From assembly GCA_024228555.1 (NCBI GenBank), contig JAAETI010000145.1:1-64000 (forward strand): a DNA stretch of 64,000 nt, read 5' to 3'. A program made the translations under genes and the position numbers. The notes below the pieces were generated by a model. That model saw only the letters and a program-made list of their open reading frames with translations, was not told where the DNA came from and searched no databases. Of the stretch, positions 50,416 to 58,376 are shown in pieces. Positions within the stretch are counted from its first letter, which is position 1. Every line of letters begins with the position of its first letter. The stretch is from a bacterium. GTDB lineage: Bacteria; Actinomycetota; Acidimicrobiia; Spongiisociales; UBA5794.

Positions 50416-51039
50416 GTGAGAGGCAGCATTCCGGCCGCGACTATTGCCCGGCTCCCGCTTTACTTGCGGGGCCTAGCGGAGCTTGAGCCAGGCCAACCGA
50501 CTTGTTCATCCGATCAGCTGGCATCCAGTGCGGGTGTGAACTCAGCTCAGGTTCGCAAGGACCTGTCCTATCTCGATCCGCCAGGGGTGCGTGGTGTCGG
50601 CTACAACGCCGCGGCTTTGCGTGATCTGTTGCGCCGCGAACTTGGGTTGACCCGCCGCTATTGCGTCGTTATCGCCGGCGCCGGCAACTTGGGACGGGCC
50701 CTCACGGTATACCCGGGATTCGAAGAGTCGGGGTTCGATGTTGTTGCGCTCGTTGACAGCGACCAGGGGAAAGCGGGCACCACGATCAACTCTGTGGTCG
50801 TCAAAGCAATTGATGAGTTGGAATCCATCGTTGCGAAGGAGTCCGTCGACATCGGCGTCATTGCTACCCCAGCGGGTGCGGCTCAGGAAGTTGCCGACCG
50901 TTTCGTCGGCGCCGGGGTGCGTTCAATACTCAACTTCGCCCCGGCTGTCTTGAAACGACCCGAGGGCGTCGAAGTACGGCGCGTCGATCTGGCAGGGGAA
51001 CTCCAGATTCTTGCCTATCACCTGAGTCAGGCCCGCTGA
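50416..51039 (+). CDS. rex: Redox-sensing transcriptional repressor Rex
   Basis: A 207-aa NADH/NAD+ sensor. An N-terminal winged helix (about 5-75, with S-A-Q-V-R-K-D-L-S-Y-L) is followed by a Rossmann domain with G-A-G-N-L-G-R-A near residue 87 and a C-terminal swapped helix (Q-I-L-A-Y-H-L-S-Q). Rex represses respiratory and fermentative genes when NADH is low. It is a plausible regulator of the unusual quinol-oxidising region at 52-61 kb or of the nuo genes at the right edge, although I did not find a clean TTGTGAAN4TTCACAA-type site before them. GTG start. Confidence 0.93.
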   Translation: MRGSIPAATIARLPLYLRGLAELEPGQPTCSSDQLASSAGVNSAQVRKDLSYLDPPGVRGVGYNAAALRDLLRRELGLTRRYCVVIAGAGNLGRALTVYPGFEESGFDVVALVDSDQGKAGTTINSVVVKAIDELESIVAKESVDIGVIATPAGAAQEVADRFVGAGVRSILNFAPAVLKRPEGVEVRRVDLAGELQILAYHLSQAR

Positions 51040-51042
51040 CGA

Positions 51043-52248
51043 CTAGGTGGCGAGTGCCTGCTCGAGATCGGCGATGATGTCATCAACCGACTCGAGACCG
51101 ATGGAAATGCGCACCAGCCCATCGGTTATCCCGGAACGGGCGCGGTCCTCAGGTGTCACCACCCGATGTGTCATGGATGCCGGATGCTCCACGAGCGTAT
51201 CGATGTTGCCAAGGCTGACGGCGAGCGTGCACAGCTCGATGCGATCCATCAGCTGTGTTGCGGTGGCATAGCTCCCGAGGTCGAATGCGATCATCGCACC
51301 AAAATCATCCATCTGGCTTGCGGCCAACTCATGGTGGGGGTGGCTGGGCAGACCGGGGTAGTGAGTTGCGGTAACCGCAGGGTGCGTGTCGAGGAAGGTG
51401 GCGACCTTCATCGCGCTGGCACAGTGTTGCCGCATCCGAAGCGGAAGTGTCTTCAGGCCGAGATTGGTCAACCAACAATCGAACGGGCTGGGTACACCTC
51501 CGACGAAGCGGACCAGAGAGGCGACTTGCTCCTCCATGACCTCGGGGTGCCTGCTCACGACGGCGCCACCGACGACCGTTCCGTGTCCATTGATGTATTT
51601 CGTCGTGCTGTGGACGATCAAGTCGGCGCCCAGTTCGAGGGGACGCTGCAAGATTGGCGTTGCAAACGTGTTGTCGACAATGACCTTGGCCCCATTGGCG
51701 TGCGCAATCTCTGCGGTGCGGGCAGTGTCGATGATCCCCAGGGTTGGATTGGCCGGCGTTTCGAGATAGACGACTGCCGTCTCGGGATGGTTCGCCAACT
51801 CCGTGGCCAATGCTGTCGGGTCGAGGCCGGGGATACGCGTATTGGTGATTCCGAACTCGGGAAGCACGTCCGAGATGAGATGATCGGCAGAGCCGTAGAG
51901 AACCTGCTGAGTGATGACGTGGTTCCCTGCCTTGGCGATACCCATGATGGCTGCGCTGATCGCCGCCATCCCCGATGCAAAGATCTCGGCGGTGACACTC
52001 TCACTGTCCTCGGCCATCCCGAAGCTCTCTAGCGCAGATAGTTTTGCGGCGAGTGCGGTGCGGGCAGGGTTGCCGCCGCGGGAGTAGATGTAGGCGTCGG
52101 TTTCGCCTTCAGCCCAGGCTTCGACGCTTGCCATGTCTGCAAACGTGAAAGTCGAGGTCTGATAGATCGGGGCGATGTGAGAGCCGGACGAATCATGGAT
52201 CTCGCCGGCGTGGATCGCCTGGGTTGCCATCTGCTGGCCATCGCGCAT
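51043..52248 (-). CDS. Cys/Met-metabolism PLP enzyme (cystathionine or methionine gamma-lyase type)
   Basis: 401 aa. It carries the fold-I PLP motif H-S-T-T-K-Y-I-N-G-H with the Schiff-base Lys, and S-R-G-G-N-P-A-R-T-A-L-A, E-T-P-A-N-P-T-L-G and V-D-N-T-F-A-T-P. These fit cystathionine gamma-synthase, gamma-lyase and methionine gamma-lyase, which cannot be told apart safely. The ATG at 52248 has AAGGAG upstream. Three tandem copies of an AACCGATCYC decamer lie 46-75 bp before the start and may control it. It converges on rex with three bases between. Confidence 0.88.
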   Translation of the reverse strand: MRDGQQMATQAIHAGEIHDSSGSHIAPIYQTSTFTFADMASVEAWAEGETDAYIYSRGGNPARTALAAKLSALESFGMAEDSESVTAEIFASGMAAISAAIMGIAKAGNHVITQQVLYGSADHLISDVLPEFGITNTRIPGLDPTALATELANHPETAVVYLETPANPTLGIIDTARTAEIAHANGAKVIVDNTFATPILQRPLELGADLIVHSTTKYINGHGTVVGGAVVSRHPEVMEEQVASLVRFVGGVPSPFDCWLTNLGLKTLPLRMRQHCASAMKVATFLDTHPAVTATHYPGLPSHPHHELAASQMDDFGAMIAFDLGSYATATQLMDRIELCTLAVSLGNIDTLVEHPASMTHRVVTPEDRARSGITDGLVRISIGLESVDDIIADLEQALAT

Positions 52249-52293
52249 CGCTGTCTCCTTCGCCTCCGACAATTCATGTGGTTGGTGCGGCTT

Positions 52294-52323
52294 AACCGAT
52301 CTCAACCGATCCCAACCGATCCC
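52294..52323. repeat. Three tandem 10-bp repeats upstream of the PLP enzyme
   Basis: AACCGATCTC, AACCGATCCC and AACCGATCCC run head to tail, one helical turn apart. This is a typical layout for a cooperative operator. Confidence 0.7.
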
Positions 52324-52331
52324 ATGATGGG

Positions 52332-52350
52332 GAACTCGCAAAGCGAGTTC
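52332..52350 (-). terminator. Hairpin downstream of the membrane protein gene
   Basis: GAACTCGC (52332-52339) and GCGAGTTC (52343-52350) with loop AAA lie directly after the stop of the 52358-52861 gene. There is no strong T-run on the minus strand. Confidence 0.5.
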
Positions 52351-52357
52351 TTTGGGC

Positions 52358-52861
52358 TCAGACGTCCGGTTGCTCGTTGTCGTAGCGGTCGAGCGCAACA
52401 ACAAACATCAGGAAGATGATGAGTGACGCCAGTGTGAGAGCAATCGAAGGGATCCGAATCTGGAACGCGTTGAGGCCGATGAGGTTGGCAGGACGGAGAC
52501 CACGGGGGGCGTAGACGACGAACAGCAATGAGCCGATGACCATCCAACCAAACGTTGCGGCTCCGGCAACGAGAAAGCCGAGACGGGCCCCCAGGTTTGT
52601 ATAGAGCAGCAGATACACGGAACCCAGCAACGAAACGATTGCGATGATTGTGATCAGGATGCCACGCAGAGCGATGGCGAGTCCGGTGAGGTGTCCTTCG
52701 TCGTCGACTTGCCCCAGGGTGGCGTCGAATACGTCGCCGAGGAGCGAACGTACTACGGGGATGAAGACCAAGACGGAAAAGACAGCGGCGAATAGGCCGA
52801 ACTTCTCCAAGGTGCTCATGCCGCGTTCGTCCTTGATGATCGTCGTGATCGGGTTCATCAC
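52358..52861 (-). CDS. Small membrane protein of the respiratory cluster
   Basis: A 167-aa protein with five likely membrane helices (for example F-G-L-F-A-A-V-F-S-V-L-V-F-I, G-I-L-I-T-I-I-A-I-V-S-L-L-G). No haem or iron-sulfur motif is seen and I do not recognise the family. It begins within the stop of the dihaem cytochrome gene, so it is translationally coupled and probably a subunit or assembly factor of the same complex. It is the last gene of the minus-strand respiratory operon. Confidence 0.7.
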   Translation of the reverse strand: MMNPITTIIKDERGMSTLEKFGLFAAVFSVLVFIPVVRSLLGDVFDATLGQVDDEGHLTGLAIALRGILITIIAIVSLLGSVYLLLYTNLGARLGFLVAGAATFGWMVIGSLLFVVYAPRGLRPANLIGLNAFQIRIPSIALTLASLIIFLMFVVALDRYDNEQPDV

Positions 52862-54453
52862 ATTGACCTCTCGTACTTAACGATCAAATCGATGTCCTCC
52901 TGGCTGAGCAGCGCCCCGAATCCGGGCATGCCGCCAACGCCGCTGAGGCCGTTGATGCCGTACTCGGCGGATGCTTCGGCTCCTTCGATGATGAAGTCGG
53001 CGTGGTCGGCAGCATCGGGGAATTGCACAACGGTTCGCCCATCGGTCAGCGATGGGGCCCAAGCTCCCGAACCAGGCGTCTGCTCGAACTCGACGCCCGC
53101 GCTGTAGCCGGCTGTGTGGCAACGAGCGCAGTAGGCATTGAAGAGCCCGACAGCGCGGGTGGCCTCAATCGTGCTGAGGCCGGCTGCTGCGGCTACCTCG
53201 TCGAAGTCGACCTTCCAAGCTTTGGTCTCGAGAGCCTCATTGAGGAATTCGATCCCAGCGATGACGGGTGCCGCAAAGTCGTCGTTGCGGTCGGTAAGCA
53301 GGGACAGCTCGAGGTGCTTTGCATCGAGATGCGAGATGAATGCCTCAACCGAATCAAGGTCGGCGACCGGCGTGCCCGTAGCGTCTGTCATCGAGAAGGC
53401 TGACGTTGGAGAAAGGCTCAGCTCAAAGCCGGAGTCGGTGAGTTGGGTGACCTCGAGGGTGTTTGTGTCGACGCTGCGGGTCGTAACGGTCTCAAATGCG
53501 GATGCGGCAATCAGGACAAGTGCCTCTTCCGCCTCATCGGTAACACCGTCACGATCCGTATCGACACCAGGCGAACTGCATGTCGTGGCCACCACGGCTG
53601 CCGACTCAACGGTGCAAGTTCCGGCACCTCCGAGCAGTGCGTCCACGTCATCGGGCATGGTGCTGACGACACCAAACTGAGTTGGGCCGTCCAAGATGTC
53701 TGCTAGGGCGGCCTCTTCGATGGCGATCCTGGTCAGAATGGATGACTCTGCGTTTGCGATCCGGTCTAGCGCCGCGATAACCGCATCGTCGGCCATGGCG
53801 AAAGCGTCCATCTGGGGGATCTGCAGATCCTTGAGATAGTCAACAACCTGGTCGATTTCTTGAACGGTCATCGCCCCGCCGCCGTCAAGACCATTGGCGG
53901 GCATCGGGCTGCCGGCCCGTCCGTTGACGATCCAATGCCGAACCTCGTTCTCGTCGTAGCGGAGGAAGACATCGTTGATGGCGGGAGCAGACCACGAGGC
54001 GGTCAAACCGGAACGATCTTCGACGATCTCTGCGCCACCGCCACTGCCGTCGGGGCCATGGCATGAGGCGCACTCAAACTTGACCCACCACTCCTCACCG
54101 AAGTGAAGGTTGGCCTCGTGGATTTCCTCGGCCGCCGCCTCCTGACGGTTGGTTTCGTTCACGTAGTAGAGAGGGGTGACGATGGCCAATACGGCTGCTG
54201 CGATCAGTGCTGCGGTGAGGACTCGCGTGAGTCGATCATTCTCGAGCCCCTCGTTGTCCATGAAGAATTCTTGGTTGGGTGCTGGAGTTTCCGTGGCGCG
54301 GGTGCGGCGGCGGCTGTTGATGACGCCATAGCCGACCCACACGAGGAATACGCCGAGGGCAATGGTCAGCACGATCGAGCCGAGTCCGACGTTGCTCGGG
54401 CCTACAGGCTCCGCCTCGGCAGTTGCAATTATTGGGAAGAGATAGGCGCTCAC
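52858..54453 (-). CDS. Membrane-anchored dihaem cytochrome c
   Basis: 531 aa. Two membrane helices (about 24-44, 78-97) are followed by a first cytochrome c domain (C-A-S-C-H at 128-132) and a second C-terminal one (C-A-R-C-H at 442-446). Between them lies a 230-residue insertion with an EF-hand/thrombospondin-like calcium loop, D-T-D-R-D-G-V-T-D-E. It probably replaces cytochrome c1/CcA as electron acceptor from the Rieske protein. It overlaps the Rieske gene upstream by 4 bp. The insertion may mediate contacts with other subunits. Confidence 0.88.
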   Translation of the reverse strand: MSAYLFPIIATAEAEPVGPSNVGLGSIVLTIALGVFLVWVGYGVINSRRRTRATETPAPNQEFFMDNEGLENDRLTRVLTAALIAAAVLAIVTPLYYVNETNRQEAAAEEIHEANLHFGEEWWVKFECASCHGPDGSGGGAEIVEDRSGLTASWSAPAINDVFLRYDENEVRHWIVNGRAGSPMPANGLDGGGAMTVQEIDQVVDYLKDLQIPQMDAFAMADDAVIAALDRIANAESSILTRIAIEEAALADILDGPTQFGVVSTMPDDVDALLGGAGTCTVESAAVVATTCSSPGVDTDRDGVTDEAEEALVLIAASAFETVTTRSVDTNTLEVTQLTDSGFELSLSPTSAFSMTDATGTPVADLDSVEAFISHLDAKHLELSLLTDRNDDFAAPVIAGIEFLNEALETKAWKVDFDEVAAAAGLSTIEATRAVGLFNAYCARCHTAGYSAGVEFEQTPGSGAWAPSLTDGRTVVQFPDAADHADFIIEGAEASAEYGINGLSGVGGMPGFGALLSQEDIDLIVKYERSM

Positions 54454-55283
54454 AGGCAGGATGGTCCCTGGGGATAGGCGATGGTCTTGATCTTTGCTCG
54501 CGGTGTTTCGAGGACGGTTCCGGTGTCAACGATCAGGTTGCCCTGGGCGTCGACTTCGAGGGCAAACCGGTCAAGGTTGCGGGGAGCGGGGCCGCTGTCG
54601 TACTCGCCGTGGAAGTTGTACTTCGAACCGTGGCACGGGCACTCGAAACCTTGTGACGATCCACACTCAGGGACACGACATCCCAGGTGAACACACTTTT
54701 GCCAAAGGGCCATGAGCCCCGTGTCCCCACCGTCGGCGCCGGCGACTACGGGCAGTCCTTCGAACGAGCTACCGGGAACCAGCGCCCCATCCATCGGGAC
54801 TAGCCAAGACTGGGCTTCGGCGACGAACAACGGGTGGATGGTTCCGTCACCAGGGACCACCTTCGACCGCAGATCGGCGATGGGGCCGACGTTGATCTTG
54901 CTGCCAAAACCGCCACTGAGCTTCGGCCACATGAACGCCACCATGCTGATGCCCAGGGGCCCAAGAAAACCGATCCCAAATACACCGAGGAGGGCGCGGT
55001 TGAGGAACTTTCGCCTGGTGACACCCATTTCGGTAGCCGAGATCTCGATCCTGTCGTCTTCGATCGTGATCGGCTCGTGCGCCGGCGCTGCGACCTCAGC
55101 GTGGACCGGTTCGGGCTCCGTCTTGGTCTTGGCAGAACTGTCACGCTTGGCTGCCTTGCGGTCGAACTCGCCAACGATTGGGCTGGCCGATGGTCCGCGG
55201 CGCCACGCAACTGCAAAGACACCAGCTGCGACGACGACCCCTACCGCTATGAGGGATGTGATCAGTATTGCTGTGGCACTCAT
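54450..55283 (-). CDS. qcrA: Rieske iron-sulfur protein of a cytochrome bc complex
   Basis: 277 aa. A membrane helix at 5-27 and a second (97-118) after a twin-arginine-like R-R-K-F-L lead into the Rieske domain. The cluster ligands are C197-V-H199 and C215-P-C217-H218, with C202 as the likely disulfide partner. It accepts an electron from menaquinol at the cytochrome b site and passes it to cytochrome c. The Tat-type R-R before the second helix fits export of a folded cluster. It is coupled to the dihaem cytochrome gene and separated from cytochrome b by 22 bp. Confidence 0.93.
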   Translation of the reverse strand: MSATAILITSLIAVGVVVAAGVFAVAWRRGPSASPIVGEFDRKAAKRDSSAKTKTEPEPVHAEVAAPAHEPITIEDDRIEISATEMGVTRRKFLNRALLGVFGIGFLGPLGISMVAFMWPKLSGGFGSKINVGPIADLRSKVVPGDGTIHPLFVAEAQSWLVPMDGALVPGSSFEGLPVVAGADGGDTGLMALWQKCVHLGCRVPECGSSQGFECPCHGSKYNFHGEYDSGPAPRNLDRFALEVDAQGNLIVDTGTVLETPRAKIKTIAYPQGPSCL

Positions 55284-55305
55284 TGTTGGGCCTGGTCCTT
55301 TTGCA

Positions 55306-56196
55306 TCAGAAGTCGAAGAAGATTCCGTCGACCCATGGGAACGAGAAGTTGAATCCCGGACCCCGGAAGAAGGAACCGTAGGTTGTCAGAATCGCTGCAC
55401 CGAATAGGAAGAAACTGAAGATCATGATTGCGAGTTTGCGGTCCGACGGCCGCACCGCTGGGTTCTTGTCTACGTACGGAATCATGGCCAACCCGATCAC
55501 ACCAAACGTGGGGATGATCACACCAGCCACCTGGGGGTCAAAGTAGGAGAGCAGCTCCTGGAGGCCGAGAAAGTACCACGGTGCCTTGGACGGGTTGGGC
55601 TGTTCGTTGAAGTTGGCGAACTCCAGCAGCGGAGCGTCGACAAAGACTGAGAAGATGATCAGTCCGGCCATTACAACCATCAGAGCTACGAATTCGATGG
55701 CCAAGAGATGAGGCCACACGTTGACCTTGTCTGCTGGTGAGCTCTTGACTTGCTGGATTGCGCCGGCCTTGACGACAGTGAGCAGTCGCTGCGTGGTCAC
55801 ACCATCTGGGATCGCCGGTGGGGCTGCCGCTGCTGGTGCAGGTGCGGCAGCAACAGGAGCTGCTGTGGCGGCGGGTGCTGCCGCCATTGTGGGAACGGGC
55901 TTGCCTTCCTTGCGGGCACGACCTTCCATCGCTCGCTGCAATAGCGCCTCGGGTACTCCCGTGGCAGCGGACTCCGTGGCGATGTCGCGGACACCACCGG
56001 TTGCCGACGCCGGTGCTGGAGCTGTGGCCGCGGGTGTAGCGGCGGGCTGAGCCGGTGCGACTGGTGCGGGTGCCGCGGCCTCTGGGGCCGGAGCTTCACC
56101 CTTCATCTCAGCAAGAATCTCTTCGACGTCCCGTCCTTCGGCCTTGGCGCGAGCCTCAGCAGAGCGACGGAGCAGGTGTTCGGGTAGGCCAGCCAT
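55306..56196 (-). CDS. Cytochrome b C-terminal half (subunit IV-like) with N-terminal helical modules
   Basis: 296 aa. Residues ~1-130 are an extension: two short helical modules (L-P-E-H-L-L-R-R at 4 and V-P-E-A-L-L-Q-R near 80) linked by Ala/Pro-rich arms. The membrane part carries L-A-I-E-F-V-A-L, P-S-K-A-P-W-Y-F-L-G-L-Q-E-L and three helices, equal to the C-terminal half of cytochrome b or PetD. It helps form the quinol-oxidation site with the split N-terminal half. ATG 56196 overlaps the stop of that gene (TAATG); the longer upstream frame is a shadow. Confidence 0.88.
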   Translation of the reverse strand: MAGLPEHLLRRSAEARAKAEGRDVEEILAEMKGEAPAPEAAAPAPVAPAQPAATPAATAPAPASATGGVRDIATESAATGVPEALLQRAMEGRARKEGKPVPTMAAAPAATAAPVAAAPAPAAAAPPAIPDGVTTQRLLTVVKAGAIQQVKSSPADKVNVWPHLLAIEFVALMVVMAGLIIFSVFVDAPLLEFANFNEQPNPSKAPWYFLGLQELLSYFDPQVAGVIIPTFGVIGLAMIPYVDKNPAVRPSDRKLAIMIFSFFLFGAAILTTYGSFFRGPGFNFSFPWVDGIFFDF

Positions 56197-56972
56197 TAGA
56201 GCGGCCCCGAGATTCCGCCGTCCTTGCGGACTCGCCAGAAGTGGACGGCCATGAAGATCACGATGATGAATGGCAGGAATAGAACGTGGAGCACGTACCA
56301 GCGCAGCAGCGTGTCGGGGGTGATCTGGACCCCTCCAATGAGGGCAAATGACACTTGATCGCCGACGACAGGCGCATACGCCCCCATGTTCGATCCAACA
56401 GTCACAGCCCAGAGCGCCAGCTGATCCCAAGGGAGCAGGTATCCGGTGAACGACAGCAGCAGAGTCAACAGCAGCAGGACGATACCGACTACCCAGTTGA
56501 ACTCCCGTGGCGGTTTGTAGGCGCCGTGGTAGAAGACCCGTGCCATGTGCAGGAACACAGTGAGAACCATGAGGTGAGCACCCCACCGGTGCATGTTTCT
56601 GACGAGCTGTCCGAAGGCAACGTCGGTCGACAAAGCCTGGATGTCAAGATAAGCCTGCGGCGAAGTGGGTCGGTAGTAGAACATCAGGAAGATGCCGGTA
56701 ATCGTCAGCAGAATGAATAAGAAGAAGCTGAGACCACCGAGACATAACGTGTAGGAAAGCCGTACCGCGTGTCGCTTCACCTTGACGGGATGGAGGTGAT
56801 AGAGAACGTTGTTCATGATCACGTAGGAGCGGTTGCGGGGCGAGTCTGTATAGCCGTACCGGAACGGTGATCCGGGACGGAAGATGCTCGTCCAGACCTC
56901 GCTGGAACGAATGTGATCACCGGCTTGGGATAGGCGCTCTTTTAGCCCGACCCTTCCGTTTCCGTTTGCCAC
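56196..56972 (-). CDS. Cytochrome b N-terminal half (PetB/QcrB-like)
   Basis: 258 aa with four core helices. Haem b ligands appear as H-R-W-G-A-H and V-F-L-H-M-A-R-V-F-Y-H in helix B and further His in helix D (V-L-H-V-L-F-L-P, A-V-H-F-W-R). The G-Y-L-L-P-W-D-Q-L motif marks a quinone-binding loop. Actinobacterial QcrB is usually one long protein, whereas here cytochrome b is split in b6/IV style. It is upstream of subunit IV and downstream of a ferredoxin gene, all on one operon. Confidence 0.93.
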   Translation of the reverse strand: MANGNGRVGLKERLSQAGDHIRSSEVWTSIFRPGSPFRYGYTDSPRNRSYVIMNNVLYHLHPVKVKRHAVRLSYTLCLGGLSFFLFILLTITGIFLMFYYRPTSPQAYLDIQALSTDVAFGQLVRNMHRWGAHLMVLTVFLHMARVFYHGAYKPPREFNWVVGIVLLLLTLLLSFTGYLLPWDQLALWAVTVGSNMGAYAPVVGDQVSFALIGGVQITPDTLLRWYVLHVLFLPFIIVIFMAVHFWRVRKDGGISGPL

Positions 56973-56997
56973 CTGTTCTCCCTCAGTCTCTCAGCCG

Positions 56998-57441
56998 CTA
57001 CCAGCGGATTCCGTACATGTAGCCATTCTTCCAATCCCTGGCCCCAGTGTCGTATTCCCAGGGCTTGGATGAAAAATCGGCAATCTCGTCTGCGACCGAT
57101 CCCGCAAACTTGCCGAGCGAAATAACGCCGGTCGGGCAGCGGTCGATGCATAGCGCACACCTTGTGCATGTATCCTCGTCGACGATGAAGAACCCGCCGT
57201 TTTTGGTCTGGTCGCCCGGGTCTTCAACGTTGCTCGCCTCGGCGATCGCATCCATGGACAAGTAGTGAATGCACTTCCACGGGCAGATGTCGACGCAGCC
57301 CTCGCACAAGATGCATTCTGCCTGATTGATGTGGAGGAACTGCTTTGGCTTGACCGCCGCGATCAAATAGGATCCGTCGACAGCGGCAAGTTGGTAGTCC
57401 TCGCGGGTGTCGATCAGTTCGGTCCAAGCTTCGCTTGCCAT
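56998..57441 (-). CDS. 2x[4Fe-4S] ferredoxin in a bc operon
   Basis: 147 aa. Two four-cysteine motifs are visible: C-I-L-C-E-G-C-V-D-I-C-P and C-T-R-C-A-L-C-I-D-R-C-P. The C-terminal ~50 residues are unique and aromatic (D-T-G-A-R-D-W-K-N-G-Y-M-Y). A dicluster ferredoxin is not part of normal bc complexes. Here it sits between a small membrane protein and cytochrome b with tiny gaps, so it is probably a peripheral subunit on the inner face that links the quinone pool to a soluble donor or acceptor. Confidence 0.9.
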   Translation of the reverse strand: MASEAWTELIDTREDYQLAAVDGSYLIAAVKPKQFLHINQAECILCEGCVDICPWKCIHYLSMDAIAEASNVEDPGDQTKNGGFFIVDEDTCTRCALCIDRCPTGVISLGKFAGSVADEIADFSSKPWEYDTGARDWKNGYMYGIRW

Positions 57442-57447
57442 CGCGGT

Positions 57448-58053
57448 TTACCTCTCGACCTTTTGGAGGGGACGGCCGTAGACGGACACGTTCTCTTGAG
57501 CACCCTTTGGTTTCTTGGCCGCACGGATTTCGTCACGCTTCTGCCAGCGAATCATGGCAATAGCGACGGCACCGAGAGCAACAACCGAGTAGGTGCCAGA
57601 GACCACATCCTTGAATGCTGCGGCAGACAGGTTGACTTCGTTGCCGCCGATGAGGGATGTCGGGATCTCGACCCAGATCTTCTGATCGGTCCACTCCCAA
57701 ACCGCCTGTGTATAGGTGAGCCACTGGTTGGGGATGACGCCAAACAGAATCATCATCAGGCCTGTGAACAATCCGCCACCGACGGCTGACCGTGCCCACG
57801 TCATCTTTTTCTCATAGAGGTAGGCGAGGGCAACTCCTGCCATCGCAAGAAGGACGCCACCGAGTGAGACGAGCTGACCGAGTAGGACCCACACCCAGCC
57901 ACGGGGGATATCGGGAAATAGGTCGCGCCCGACCTCGTCGACAGTGGGGAGGCCGGTGAAGTGAGCCCACAGTGCTCCGCCGATCGCAAGGGCGGTACCG
58001 ACGAGAACGGCAGTGAGGCCCAGAACGAAGTTCCTGTCTCGTTGTTTCGCCAT
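57448..58053 (-). CDS. Four-helix membrane protein of the respiratory cluster
   Basis: 201 aa from ATG 58053 (AGGA upstream). Four membrane helices are seen (V-L-G-L-T-A-V-L-V-G-T, W-V-L-L-G-Q-L-V-S-L-G-G-V, L-F-T-G-L-M-M-I-L, S-V-V-A-L-G-A-V-A) with an aromatic stretch between the third and fourth. No cofactor motif and no family that I can name. It is the first gene of the minus-strand respiratory operon, six bases before the ferredoxin, and may be its membrane anchor. Confidence 0.75.
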   Translation of the reverse strand: MAKQRDRNFVLGLTAVLVGTALAIGGALWAHFTGLPTVDEVGRDLFPDIPRGWVWVLLGQLVSLGGVLLAMAGVALAYLYEKKMTWARSAVGGGLFTGLMMILFGVIPNQWLTYTQAVWEWTDQKIWVEIPTSLIGGNEVNLSAAAFKDVVSGTYSVVALGAVAIAMIRWQKRDEIRAAKKPKGAQENVSVYGRPLQKVER

Positions 58054-58376
58054 CGTCTGTCCTGACTCGACCGTCGTTAGATGGCGACATTCTAAGCCGT
58101 CCCAATCAAGCACACAGTGCGTTGGCCGTCGCCGCCGTGCGTCACCATAGTGCCATCATCCTGGCATCGCCCATCGCGTCCAGCTCTTCTGTTCGGCAGG
58201 TCATTCTCATCCTGGATTGATTTTGATTACAGTGCCGCTAACTCCGTCGTTCTTGCCGCTGCAAGGGAGAGGCTCGAGACCGTGTCGATTTCGCGAATCT
58301 TGATAGGTGCGAGCTATTCTGCCGATGTCCGCGAAGGACAAAATGGGTCTTCAATCATGGAAGGGACTTGGCAAGG
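58054..58376. other. 323-bp divergent control region of the two respiratory arms
   Basis: No gene is supported. It must hold both promoters. TTGATTTTGATTAC (58217-58230) loosely resembles an FNR/CRP-type site but one half is poor. I saw no convincing Rex site. Confidence 0.4.

Noticed and set aside
58217-58230. FNR-type site TTGATTTTGATTAC
   Set aside because: Only the left half matches TTGAT; the right half reads ATTAC rather than ATCAA.
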